Shown here in pieces: positions 37,161 to 44,953 of a stretch of DNA of 64,000 bases. The notes beneath the pieces were generated by a model. That model was not told where the DNA came from, searched no databases, and saw only the letters and a list, made by a program, of their open reading frames with translations. The stretch is from Pseudomonas sp. FP2309. Its GTDB lineage: Bacteria; Pseudomonadota; Gammaproteobacteria; Pseudomonadales; Pseudomonadaceae. The stretch is taken from assembly GCF_030687575.1 (NCBI RefSeq), contig NZ_CP117439.1, positions 3,897,501 through 3,961,500 of the forward strand, given 5' to 3'. Both the position numbers and the translations under genes were made by a program. Numbering within the stretch: position 1 is the first letter of the stretch; the number at the start of each line of letters is the position of its first letter.

Positions 37161-38293
37161 CAGAGGCAGGCCTCCACCAGATGCTTGCCGATATCGTCCA
37201 GGCTGTAGATGGCGTCGGCCAGATCAGCTTTGACGATCGCCATGGGCATGCCATAGATCACGCAGCTGGCTTCGTCCTGGGCCCAGATCGCACTGCCGCC
37301 CTGCTTGAGCAGGCGCGCGCCTTCGCGGCCGTCGGCACCCATGCCGGTGAGCACCACCGCCAGAACTTTGTCGCCGTAAGACTTGGCTGCCGAACCGAAG
37401 GTGATGTCCACACACGGTTTGTAGTTCAGGCGCTCATCGCCCGGCAGGATTTTGATCGCGCCACGCCCGTCAACCATCATCTGCTTGCCACCGGGGGCCA
37501 GCAGCGCCAGGCCAGGGCGCAGGATGTCGCCGTCCTCGGCTTCCTTGACGCTGATGCGGCACAGCTTGTCCAGACGCTCGGCAAACGCCTTGGTAAAGGC
37601 CGCAGGCATGTGCTGGATCAACACGATCGGCGCCGGAAAGTTGGCCGGCAACTGGGTCAACACCCGCTGCAACGCCACTGGGCCACCGGTGGAGGTGCCG
37701 ATGGCGACCAGCTTGTAGGCCTTGCGCTTGGGTGCCGGCGAATGCGCGGCAGCAGGCGCGGCGGCGCGTACCGGCGGCGCGGCAGGCCGTGCAAGCGGTG
37801 CTGGCGCCGGGCGGCCGAACGTGGAACCGGTGGGCGCAGCAGGTGCCGCCACCGGTGCCGGAGTGGGCGCCGGCGCACTGAACAAGCTGCGACGATTACT
37901 GCGGGAAATGCTGTGGACTTTCTCGCACAGCAGTTGCTTGACCTTCTCGGGATTGCGCGAGATGTCTTCGAAATTTTTCGGCAGGAAGTCCACCGCCCCC
38001 GCGTCCAGCGCATCGAGGGTCACTCGGGCGCCTTCGTGGGTCAGCGAGGAAAACATCAAAACCGGGGTCGGGCAGCGTTGCATGATGTGCCGAACTGCCG
38101 TGATGCCATCCATCATCGGCATCTCGTAGTCCATGGTGATCACATCCGGCTTGAGCGCAATGGCTTGATCAATCGCCTCTTTGCCGTTGGTGGCCGTACC
38201 GACCACCTGGATGCTTGGATCGGCGGAAAGAATTTCCGAGACGCGGCGGCGGAAGAAACCTGAATCGTCCACCACCAGGACCTTGACTGCCAT
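37160..38293 (-). CDS. cheB: Chemoreceptor methylesterase/deamidase CheB
   Basis: 377 residues from the ATG at 38293 (a GTG 6 bp upstream is in frame). Receiver domain 1-125 ([13 protein letters not shown]; Asp55 in [13 protein letters not shown]), an Ala/Pro-rich linker of about 50 residues, and the methylesterase domain with AIGTSTGGP (catalytic Ser near 200), LIQHMPAAF (His near 226) and [11 protein letters not shown] (Asp near 322). It removes methyl groups from receptors when phosphorylated by CheA. The linker is longer than in E. coli CheB. CheR is not in this window. Confidence 0.96.
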   Translation of the reverse strand: MAVKVLVVDDSGFFRRRVSEILSADPSIQVVGTATNGKEAIDQAIALKPDVITMDYEMPMMDGITAVRHIMQRCPTPVLMFSSLTHEGARVTLDALDAGAVDFLPKNFEDISRNPEKVKQLLCEKVHSISRSNRRSLFSAPAPTPAPVAAPAAPTGSTFGRPAPAPLARPAAPPVRAAAPAAAHSPAPKRKAYKLVAIGTSTGGPVALQRVLTQLPANFPAPIVLIQHMPAAFTKAFAERLDKLCRISVKEAEDGDILRPGLALLAPGGKQMMVDGRGAIKILPGDERLNYKPCVDITFGSAAKSYGDKVLAVVLTGMGADGREGARLLKQGGSAIWAQDEASCVIYGMPMAIVKADLADAIYSLDDIGKHLVEACL

Positions 38294-38306
38294 AAACACT
38301 CCGTTA

Positions 38307-38337
38307 GGTGGGGCAGGCTTTACCGCCCTGCCCCACC
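38307..38337 (-). other. Intra-operon hairpin between cheA and cheB
   Basis: GGTGGGGCAGG pairs perfectly with CCTGCCCCACC around a 9-nt loop. No T-run follows, so full termination is unlikely. It could slow the polymerase or shield the 3' end of cheA mRNA, changing the CheA:CheB ratio. Confidence 0.55.
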
Positions 38338-38341
38338 AGAA

Positions 38342-40585
38342 TCAAATACGCCGAGCGGCGTAACGCTTGAGCATGCTCGGAACATCGAGAATCAGCGCGA
38401 TCCGACCGTCACCGGTGATGGTCGCACCCGACATGCCCGGGGTTCCCTGCAGCATTTTGCCCAAAGGCTTGATGACCACTTCTTCCTGACCCACCAGTTG
38501 ATCGACGACAAAGCCGATACGCTGGGTGCCCACCGAGAGAATCACCACATGGCCTTCGTGCTGCTCCTCATGGGCGGCCGATGCAACCAGCCAGCGCTTG
38601 AGGTAGAACAGGGGCAATGCCTTGTCGCGTACGATCACCACTTCCTGGCCGTCCACCACGTTGGTGCGCGACAGGTCGAGGTGGAAGATTTCGTTGACGT
38701 TGACCAGTGGGAAGGCGAAGGCCTGGTTGCCCAGCATCACCATCAGGGTCGGCATGATCGCCAAGGTCAACGGCACCTTGATCACGATCTTCGAGCCCTG
38801 GCCCTTGGTCGAGTAGATATTGATCGAGCCGTTGAGCTGGCTGATCTTGGTCTTCACCACGTCCATGCCCACGCCACGGCCCGACACGTCGGAGATCTCG
38901 GTCTTGGTCGAGAAGCCAGGGGCGAAGATCAGGTTGTAGCACTCGGTGTCGGTCAGGCGATCGGCAGCGTCCTTGTCCATCACGCCACGCTTGACCGCGA
39001 TATTGCGCAGAATGGCCGGGTCCATGCCTTTGCCGTCATCGGTGATCGACAGCAGGATGTGGTCGCCCTCCTGCTCCGCCGCCAGAATCACTTTGCCGCC
39101 GCGGGACTTGCCCGAGGCTTCGCGCTCTTCCGGGGTTTCCACGCCGTGGTCGACGGCGTTGCGCACCAAGTGGACCAGCGGGTCGGCCAGGGCCTCGACA
39201 AGGTTTTTGTCGAGGTCGGTTTCTTCACCCACCAGTTCCAGGTTGATCTCTTTCTTCAGTTGACGCGCCAGGTCACGAACCAGACGCGGGAAGCGGCCGA
39301 AGACTTTCTTGATCGGCTGCATCCGCGTTTTCATCACCGCGGTTTGCAGGTCGGCGGTGACCACGTCGAGGTTCGACACGGCCTTTTGCATGGCTTCATC
39401 GCCACTGCTCAAGCCCAGGCGCACCAGGCGGTTACGCACCAGTACCAGTTCGCCGACCATGTTCATGATGTCGTCCAGACGCGCGGTATCGACCCGCACG
39501 GTGGTTTCGGCTTCACTGGCCGGTTTGTCCGCAGCCGGTGCAGCGGCTGCGGCGGCACGCGCCGGCGCCGGCGCTGCTGCCGGGGCAGCCGCAGGTTTGG
39601 CGGCGGCGGCAGGCGCAGCGGCTTTGGCCGGGGCAGCCGCTTTAGCGGCAGCCGGGGCTGCTGTGGCGACGGCGCCGGTCGCAGGCACCTCGCTGAACTT
39701 GCCCTTGCCGTGCAAATCGTCCAGCAGGGCTTCGAATTCGTGATCGGTGATCAGACCATCACCGGCAGGCGCTGCACTGGCGGCAGGCGCTGCGGCGGTA
39801 GCGGTGGCCGCGACTGCCGGCAGGGCGTCGGCAGCAAACGTGCCTTTGCCATGCAGTTGGTCGAGCAACGCTTCGAATTCGTCATCGGTGATGTCAGTGC
39901 TGACAGGCGCGGCAGGCACCTGCTCACCGGCCGGCGCAGCTGCGACCGGCGCCACCGCATCGGCGGCGAACTGGCCTTTGCCGTGCAATTGGTCGAGCAG
40001 CGACTCGAACTCTGCGTCGGTGATGTCTTCGCTGGTCGGCTCCACTGCCGGGGCAACGGCGGCAGGCGCTTCGGCTTCGGCCTTGACGGCGCTGAGGGAG
40101 TTGAGCAGCTGCTCGAACTCGCTGTCCGTGACGTCCGCTTCAGGCTCGGCCACCGGCTCAGGCGCCGCTTCAACCACCGGCGCTGCCGTGGTGTCCGCAG
40201 GCTCTGCATAGCGTGCCAGGGCCGCGAGCAGTTCCGGCGTTGCCGCGGTGATCGGGGCACGTTCACGCACCTCGCTGAACATGCCGTTGACCGCATCCAG
40301 TGCTTCGAGAATCACGTCCATCAACTCCGAATCAACGTGACGCTCACCCTTGCGCAGGATGTCGAACACGTTCTCGGCGATGTGGCAGCACTCCACCAGC
40401 TCATGGAGCTGGAGGAAGCCGGCGCCCCCTTTTACAGTGTGAAAACCGCGAAAAATTGCATTGAGCAGGTTCGCATCATCCGGACGGCTTTCCAGCTCGA
40501 CCAGTTGTTCGGACAGTTGCTCTAAAATTTCGCCGGCCTCTACAAGGAAATCCTGAAGGATCTCTTCATCGGCGCCGAAGCTCAT
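38342..40585 (-). CDS. cheA: Chemotaxis histidine kinase CheA
   Basis: 747 residues. P1/Hpt domain 1-130 with the phospho-acceptor in RGFHTVKGGAGF (His49). Then a long Ala/Pro-rich region (about 130-365) carrying four copies of a short motif near residues 149, 185, 229 and 276, for example ITDDEFEALLDQLHGKG; no normal P2 domain is seen. Dimerisation P3 (about 370-430), kinase P4 (VRNAVDHGVETPEERE near 478; DDGKGMDP; GRGVGMDVVK), and a CheW-like P5 at the C-terminus. It phosphorylates CheY and CheB. A sigma28-type promoter lies upstream inside cheZ. Confidence 0.97.
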   Translation of the reverse strand: MSFGADEEILQDFLVEAGEILEQLSEQLVELESRPDDANLLNAIFRGFHTVKGGAGFLQLHELVECCHIAENVFDILRKGERHVDSELMDVILEALDAVNGMFSEVRERAPITAATPELLAALARYAEPADTTAAPVVEAAPEPVAEPEADVTDSEFEQLLNSLSAVKAEAEAPAAVAPAVEPTSEDITDAEFESLLDQLHGKGQFAADAVAPVAAAPAGEQVPAAPVSTDITDDEFEALLDQLHGKGTFAADALPAVAATATAAAPAASAAPAGDGLITDHEFEALLDDLHGKGKFSEVPATGAVATAAPAAAKAAAPAKAAAPAAAAKPAAAPAAAPAPARAAAAAAPAADKPASEAETTVRVDTARLDDIMNMVGELVLVRNRLVRLGLSSGDEAMQKAVSNLDVVTADLQTAVMKTRMQPIKKVFGRFPRLVRDLARQLKKEINLELVGEETDLDKNLVEALADPLVHLVRNAVDHGVETPEEREASGKSRGGKVILAAEQEGDHILLSITDDGKGMDPAILRNIAVKRGVMDKDAADRLTDTECYNLIFAPGFSTKTEISDVSGRGVGMDVVKTKISQLNGSINIYSTKGQGSKIVIKVPLTLAIMPTLMVMLGNQAFAFPLVNVNEIFHLDLSRTNVVDGQEVVIVRDKALPLFYLKRWLVASAAHEEQHEGHVVILSVGTQRIGFVVDQLVGQEEVVIKPLGKMLQGTPGMSGATITGDGRIALILDVPSMLKRYAARRI

Positions 40586-40596
40586 GTGGGTGCTCC

Positions 40597-41385
40597 TTAG
40601 AAGCCTAAACTGGATAACAGGTCATCTACGTCATCCTGACCTGACACAACGTCTTCACGTTTATCGGCATGAATCTGCGGACCTTCACCCTTGGCGAGAT
40701 GTTTTTGTGGATCTTTTTCCGAGAGGATCGCTTCGCGGTCATGTTCGATGCCGGCAAAACGGTCAACCTGGCCTGCCATAAGCACCAGTTTGAGCAGGTT
40801 GCTCTCCACTTCGGTGACCAGTTGAGTCACACGCTTGATCACCTGACCGGTGAGGTCCTGGTAATCCTGGGCCAGCAAAATATCGTTGAGATTGCTGGAC
40901 ACCGTGCGGTTGTCCTGCTCGCTGCGCGACAAAAACCCTTCAACCCGACGTGCCAGCTCACGAAACTCTTCAGCTCCCACTTCCCGGCGCATGAAGCGGC
41001 CCCAGTCGTTGCTCAGGGCCTGGGCTTCAGTGGCCATGCCGTTGACCAGGGGCGTGGCGTTTTCCACCAGGTCCATGGTGCGGTTGGCCGCCGCCTCAGT
41101 CAGCCTGACCACATAGGACAGGCGTTCGGTGGCATCAGTAATCTGCGAGATTTCTTCGGCCTGGGGCATGTGCGGGTCAATCTGAAAATTGACAATTGCA
41201 CTGTGCAGCTCGCGTGTGAGCTTGCCCACTTCCTGGTACAGGCCGCGGTCACGGGTCTGGTTGAGCTCATGGATCAACTGCACCGCGTCGCCGAAATGGC
41301 CTTTTTCAAGGCTGTCGACCAACTGGTGAGCATGCTTTTTCAGGGTTGACTCAAAGTCTCCCAGTGTCGTTTCTTTATGCTCCAT
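40597..41385 (-). CDS. cheZ: CheY-P phosphatase CheZ
   Basis: 262 residues, mainly a long helical hairpin. The catalytic helix has DILLAQDYQDLTGQVIKRV with the glutamine of the DxxxQ motif. The C-terminal tail ends in DDVDDLLSSLGF, the peptide that binds CheY in E. coli (there DQVDDLLDSLGF). The region near 215-245 is charged and probably a flexible linker. It lies between cheY and cheA with short gaps, and its 3' part contains a promoter for cheA. Confidence 0.95.
   Translation of the reverse strand: MEHKETTLGDFESTLKKHAHQLVDSLEKGHFGDAVQLIHELNQTRDRGLYQEVGKLTRELHSAIVNFQIDPHMPQAEEISQITDATERLSYVVRLTEAAANRTMDLVENATPLVNGMATEAQALSNDWGRFMRREVGAEEFRELARRVEGFLSRSEQDNRTVSSNLNDILLAQDYQDLTGQVIKRVTQLVTEVESNLLKLVLMAGQVDRFAGIEHDREAILSEKDPQKHLAKGEGPQIHADKREDVVSGQDDVDDLLSSLGF
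40661..40687 (-). promoter_or_regulatory. Intragenic sigma28 (FliA) promoter upstream of cheA
   Basis: On the minus strand TGAAGGTC is followed after 11 nt by GCCGATAA: a perfect -10, correct spacing, and a -35 differing in one base from that of cheV (TCAAGGTC). It lies inside cheZ, 76 nt before the cheA ATG. Confidence 0.65.
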
Positions 41386-41403
41386 AGCTCCCCCGCGATG
41401 GCA

Positions 41404-41778
41404 TTAGCCGTGGATGCGTTCGAAGATTTTTTCGATCTTCTCTTTCAAGGCCAATGCAGTGAATGGCTTGACCACGTAACCGTTAACCCCGGCTTGGGCG
41501 GCTTCGATGATCTGCTCACGCTTGGCTTCGGCGGTGACCATCAACACAGGCAGGCTGCGAAGTTTCTCGTCGGCGCGCACGTGGCGCAGCAGGTCGATGC
41601 CAGTCATGCCCGGCATGTTCCAGTCGGTTACCAGAAAGTCGATGCTCCCGCTGTTGAGGATCGGAATCGCCGTAAGGCCGTCATCCGCCTCGACCGTGTT
41701 TGTGAACCCAAGGTCACGCAACAGGTTTTTTATGATCCGCCGCATCGTTGAGAAGTCATCAACGATGAGGATTTTCAT
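41404..41778 (-). CDS. cheY: Chemotaxis response regulator CheY
   Basis: 124 residues from the ATG at 41778 ([15 protein letters not shown]), the usual CheY start; an in-frame TTG at 41802 would add eight residues. A single receiver domain: acidic pair Asp7/Asp8, phospho-acceptor Asp52 in [11 protein letters not shown], Thr in MVTAEAK and Lys in VVKPFTA. Phosphorylated CheY binds FliM in the motor and changes its direction. It is first in the cheY-cheZ-cheA-cheB order, 169 bp downstream of fliA. Confidence 0.97.
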   Translation of the reverse strand: MKILIVDDFSTMRRIIKNLLRDLGFTNTVEADDGLTAIPILNSGSIDFLVTDWNMPGMTGIDLLRHVRADEKLRSLPVLMVTAEAKREQIIEAAQAGVNGYVVKPFTALALKEKIEKIFERIHG

Positions 41779-41892
41779 GTTCTTGTCCAATTCGACCTCC
41801 AAGCAGTCTTAAACGCGCCCAGCACCTGGACGCGCCATTTCAATCAACAGGCATTACACAAAAAGGACTGCCGGGGGCACCACGAGCCGAAC

Positions 41893-41917
41893 CCGCGACG
41901 GTCAATCACCGTCGCGG
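41893..41917 (-). terminator. Hairpin between fliA and cheY
   Basis: CCGCGACGGT and ACCGTCGCGG pair perfectly with a 5-nt loop, 31 nt after the fliA stop. No T-run follows on the minus strand, so it may end or only attenuate transcription from fleN-fliA into cheY. Confidence 0.5.
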
Positions 41918-41947
41918 TATCGCTTTGCAGTGTCCCCACACTGCCTG

Positions 41948-42688
41948 TCAGCGCGCTCGCCACTCTCCCAAACGCCCCCGCAAGCGGGCGGCGCACTGGC
42001 TGTGTAACTGGCTGACCCGCGATTCGCTGACCCCCAGGACCTCACCGATTTCCTTGAGGTTCAGCTCTTCGTCGTAGTACAGCGCCAATACCAGTCGCTC
42101 ACGCTCAGGCAAATTGGCAATCGCGTCAGCCAACGCCCCCTGGAAGCGTTCATCCTCCAGGTCGCGCGCCGGCTCCATGTGAGTACTCGCGCCGTCCTCG
42201 TGCAACCCTTCGTGTTCGCCGTCCTGCAACAGGTCGTCGAAACTGAACAGGCGGCTGCCCAAGGTATCGTTCAAAATCCCGTAATAATCGTCGAGACTCA
42301 ATTGGAGTTCGGCCGCAACTTCGTGATCTTTAGCGTCGCGACCGGTTTTTGCTTCAATTGCGCGAATTGCGTCACTGACCATACGTGTATTGCGGTGCAC
42401 CGAACGGGGCGCCCAGTCACCCTTGCGCACTTCATCGAGCATGGCGCCACGGATACGGATACCCGCATACGTCTCGAAACTCGCACCCTTGCTCGCGTCG
42501 TATTTGGTCGACACTTCGAGCAGACCGATCATGCCGGCCTGGATCAGGTCTTCGACCTGGACGCTGGCGGGCAGGCGAGCCAGCAGGTGATAAGCGATGC
42601 GTTTGACCAGTGGCGCATAACGCTCGATCAACTCACCCTGACTGTCACGGGCAGACTTCTTGTAGGCGTTATAGCCGTTCGCTGTCAT
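41948..42688 (-). CDS. fliA: Flagellar sigma factor FliA (sigma28)
   Basis: 246 residues from the ATG at 42688; the longer open frame upstream lies inside fleN and is not used. Sigma regions: region 2 (LVKRIAYHLLARLPASVQVEDLIQAGMIGLLEV, shown here as the region), region 3 (AMLDEVRKGDWAPRSV), and region 4 (LPERERLVLALYYDEELNLKEIG with VLGVSESRVSQLHSQ). FliA drives the late genes (flagellin, cheV and others) and is restrained by FlgM, encoded elsewhere. It overlaps fleN by 4 bp. Confidence 0.97.
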   Translation of the reverse strand: MTANGYNAYKKSARDSQGELIERYAPLVKRIAYHLLARLPASVQVEDLIQAGMIGLLEVSTKYDASKGASFETYAGIRIRGAMLDEVRKGDWAPRSVHRNTRMVSDAIRAIEAKTGRDAKDHEVAAELQLSLDDYYGILNDTLGSRLFSFDDLLQDGEHEGLHEDGASTHMEPARDLEDERFQGALADAIANLPERERLVLALYYDEELNLKEIGEVLGVSESRVSQLHSQCAARLRGRLGEWRAR

Positions 42689-43518
42689 AGCACGGGTCCT
42701 GCGCTCGTCTGATGTACCAATCGCTCGACGAAAAACTCCAGATGCCCCCGTGGGTTGGCGGGCAACGGCCAGGTATCGACCTTCTGAGCAATAGCCTTGA
42801 ACGCCAATGCGCACTTGGAACGAGGGAACGCTTCGTAGACTGCACGCTGCTTTTGCACAGCCTTGCGCACACACTCGTCGTAGGGCACTGCACCAACGTA
42901 TTGTAGGGCGACATCGAGAAAGCGGTCCGTGACCTTGGTCAACTTGGCGAACAGGTTGCGCCCTTCCTGCGGGCTCTGGGCCATGTTGGCCAGCACGCGG
43001 AAGCGGTTCATGCCGTAGTCACGGTTAAGCAGTTTGATCAGGGCGTAGGCGTCGGTGATCGAGGTGGGCTCATCGCAGACCACCAGTAGCACTTCCTGCG
43101 CCGCGCGCACGAAGCTGACCACGGACTCGCCGATCCCGGCGGCGGTGTCGATCACCAGCACGTCGAGGTTGTCGCCGATATCACTGAAGGCCTGAATCAG
43201 ACCGGCATGCTGCGCCGGGCTCAGGTGCACCATGCTCTGGGTGCCGGACGCGGCCGGCACGATGCGGATACCGCCAGGGCCCTGCAGCAGCACATCGCGC
43301 AGTTCACAGCGCCCCTCGATCACATCGGCAAGGGTGTGTTTGGGCGTCAGCCCCAGCAGAACGTCGACGTTCGCCAGCCCCAGGTCAGCATCCAGCAGCA
43401 TGACGCGACGGCCAAGCTCTGCCAGGGCCAGGGACAAATTCACTGACACGTTAGTTTTCCCGACGCCACCTTTGCCGCCGGTCACCGCGATCACCTGTAC
43501 GGGATGCATGCTGCCCAT
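42685..43518 (-). CDS. fleN: Flagellar number regulator FleN (ATPase)
   Basis: 277 residues of the MinD/ParA-type ATPases (also called FlhG or YlxH). Deviant Walker A AVTGGKGGVGKTNVSV near the start, VMLLDADLGLANVDVLLG, and DVLVIDTAAGIG as Walker B. FleN binds the master activator FleQ and keeps the number of polar flagella at one or few. ATG at 43518 or 43509 are both possible; the first has AAGG upstream. It lies between flhF and fliA, as in other polar-flagellated gammaproteobacteria. Confidence 0.96.
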   Translation of the reverse strand: MGSMHPVQVIAVTGGKGGVGKTNVSVNLSLALAELGRRVMLLDADLGLANVDVLLGLTPKHTLADVIEGRCELRDVLLQGPGGIRIVPAASGTQSMVHLSPAQHAGLIQAFSDIGDNLDVLVIDTAAGIGESVVSFVRAAQEVLLVVCDEPTSITDAYALIKLLNRDYGMNRFRVLANMAQSPQEGRNLFAKLTKVTDRFLDVALQYVGAVPYDECVRKAVQKQRAVYEAFPRSKCALAFKAIAQKVDTWPLPANPRGHLEFFVERLVHQTSAGPVL

Positions 43519-43527
43519 TTTATTTCT

Positions 43528-43617
43528 TTACCTTGTCTTGCTTAGACGCAGGCTACATGGCTTGGCCGCTTGAATCGCTTGCAGACCATCAATGTAGGTA
43601 CATTTCACGGTGTTCAT
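43528..43617 (-). CDS. Possible 29-residue ORF between flhF and fleN
   Basis: An ATG 7 nt after the flhF stop opens 29 codons (start MNTVKCTYIDGLQAIQAA) and ends just before fleN, filling most of the 106-bp gap. The start has only AGG directly upstream. I know no family; it could be chance. Confidence 0.2.
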   Translation of the reverse strand: MNTVKCTYIDGLQAIQAAKPCSLRLSKTR

Positions 43618-43624
43618 CCTGACT

Positions 43625-44941
43625 TCAACCGACCCGTTTGGCGGGGTTGTGGTAGAGGTCGGCGAACATATCGGCCATCGCTTCCTCGCTAGGCTCTTCT
43701 TGCATTTGCACGCTCACTGCGCGGCTGACCAACTGATGACGGCGCGGCAGATGCAGGTCATCCGGAATCCGCGGGCCATCGGTCAGGTAGGCAACCGGCA
43801 GTTCATGGCTGATCGCCAGGCTCAACACTTCGCCCAGGCTGGCGGTTTCATCCAGTTTAGTCAGGATGCAACCGGCCAGGCCGCAGCGCTTGTAGCTGTG
43901 ATAAGCAGCGGTAAGAACCTGTTTCTGGCTGGTGGTTGCAAGCACCAGGTAATTTTTCGACTTGATGCCACGCCCGGCCAGGCTTTCCAGCTGCATGCGC
44001 AACGCCGGATCGCTGGCTTGCAGGCCCGCGGTATCGATCAACACCACGCGCTTGCGCAACAGCGGATCGAGGGCGTTGGCCAGGGATTGGCCCGGGTCGA
44101 CGTGGGTCACCGGCACATTGAGGATGCGCCCCAGAGTCTTGAGCTGCTCCTGGGCACCGATGCGGTAGCTGTCCATGCTCACCAACGCAATGTTATGGGC
44201 GCCGTATTTGAGCACATAACGGGCGGCCAGCTTGGCCAGGGTGGTGGTCTTGCCCATGCCGGCAGGGCCGACCATGGCGATCACACCGCCCTCTTCCAGG
44301 GGTTCGACTTCCGGGGTGGCGATCATCCGCGCCAGATGGGCCAGCAACATGCGCCAGGCCTGGCGAGGCTCTTCGATTTCGGTGGTCAGGGCCAGCAGGT
44401 CGCGGGACAACGGGCCGGACAGGCCTATGCGTTGCAGGCGGCGCCACAGGTTGGCCTGCTGCGGCTTGCTGCCTTGCAACTGCGTCCAGGCCAACGAACC
44501 GAGCTGGACTTCCAGCAGTTCGCGCAGGCCATTGAGTTCAAAGCGCATCGAGTCGAACACGCGCTGGTCGACTGCGGCGGCCGGGGCTGGCGCTGCAGGA
44601 CGCGGCGGTTCGATGAAGGTGGGCTCTACCAGTGGCTCGGCGGCGGTCAATGGCAGGCCGGCGAACAACTGGCGATTGGTGGTGGCATCGCTGTCGCCAC
44701 GCATGCTCAGTTCAGCCTGGGCCGAGACGATGCGCGACGCGGTCTTGCGCAGCTCGTCTTCAAGTTCCATGTTCGGCACACGTGGCGCCAGGGCCTGGGG
44801 CGTGTAATCCAGGGCAGCCGTCAGCTCGACACCGCCGGCAATACGACGGTTACCGATAATCGCGGCGTCGGCGCCCAGCTCATCACGGACCAGTTTCATG
44901 GCCTGACGCATATCGGCGGCGAAAAAACGCTTCACTTGCAT
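43625..44941 (-). CDS. flhF: Flagellar placement GTPase FlhF
   Basis: 438 residues of the SRP-type GTPase family. Variable N-terminal basic domain (MQVKRFFAADMRQAMKLV), then N and G domains with the P-loop VGPAGMGKTTTLAKLAARY near 225-243, DTAGLQ, and TKLDETASLGEVLS. FlhF marks the cell pole for assembly of the flagellum and recruits FliF. It directly follows flhA (12-bp gap). No separate promoter was found in the end of flhA. Confidence 0.96.
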   Translation of the reverse strand: MQVKRFFAADMRQAMKLVRDELGADAAIIGNRRIAGGVELTAALDYTPQALAPRVPNMELEDELRKTASRIVSAQAELSMRGDSDATTNRQLFAGLPLTAAEPLVEPTFIEPPRPAAPAPAAAVDQRVFDSMRFELNGLRELLEVQLGSLAWTQLQGSKPQQANLWRRLQRIGLSGPLSRDLLALTTEIEEPRQAWRMLLAHLARMIATPEVEPLEEGGVIAMVGPAGMGKTTTLAKLAARYVLKYGAHNIALVSMDSYRIGAQEQLKTLGRILNVPVTHVDPGQSLANALDPLLRKRVVLIDTAGLQASDPALRMQLESLAGRGIKSKNYLVLATTSQKQVLTAAYHSYKRCGLAGCILTKLDETASLGEVLSLAISHELPVAYLTDGPRIPDDLHLPRRHQLVSRAVSVQMQEEPSEEAMADMFADLYHNPAKRVG

Positions 44942-44953
44942 ATCCCACTACCC

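Noticed and set aside
38498..40525. 675-codon plus-strand frame antisense to cheA
   Set aside because: Its product is low-complexity Arg/Gly/His with no recognisable domain; it is a shadow of the Ala/Pro-rich cheA linker.
42689..42874. N-terminal extension of FliA by 62 residues
   Set aside because: It overlaps the end of fleN in another frame and is absent from FliA proteins; the ATG at 42688 gives the family start.
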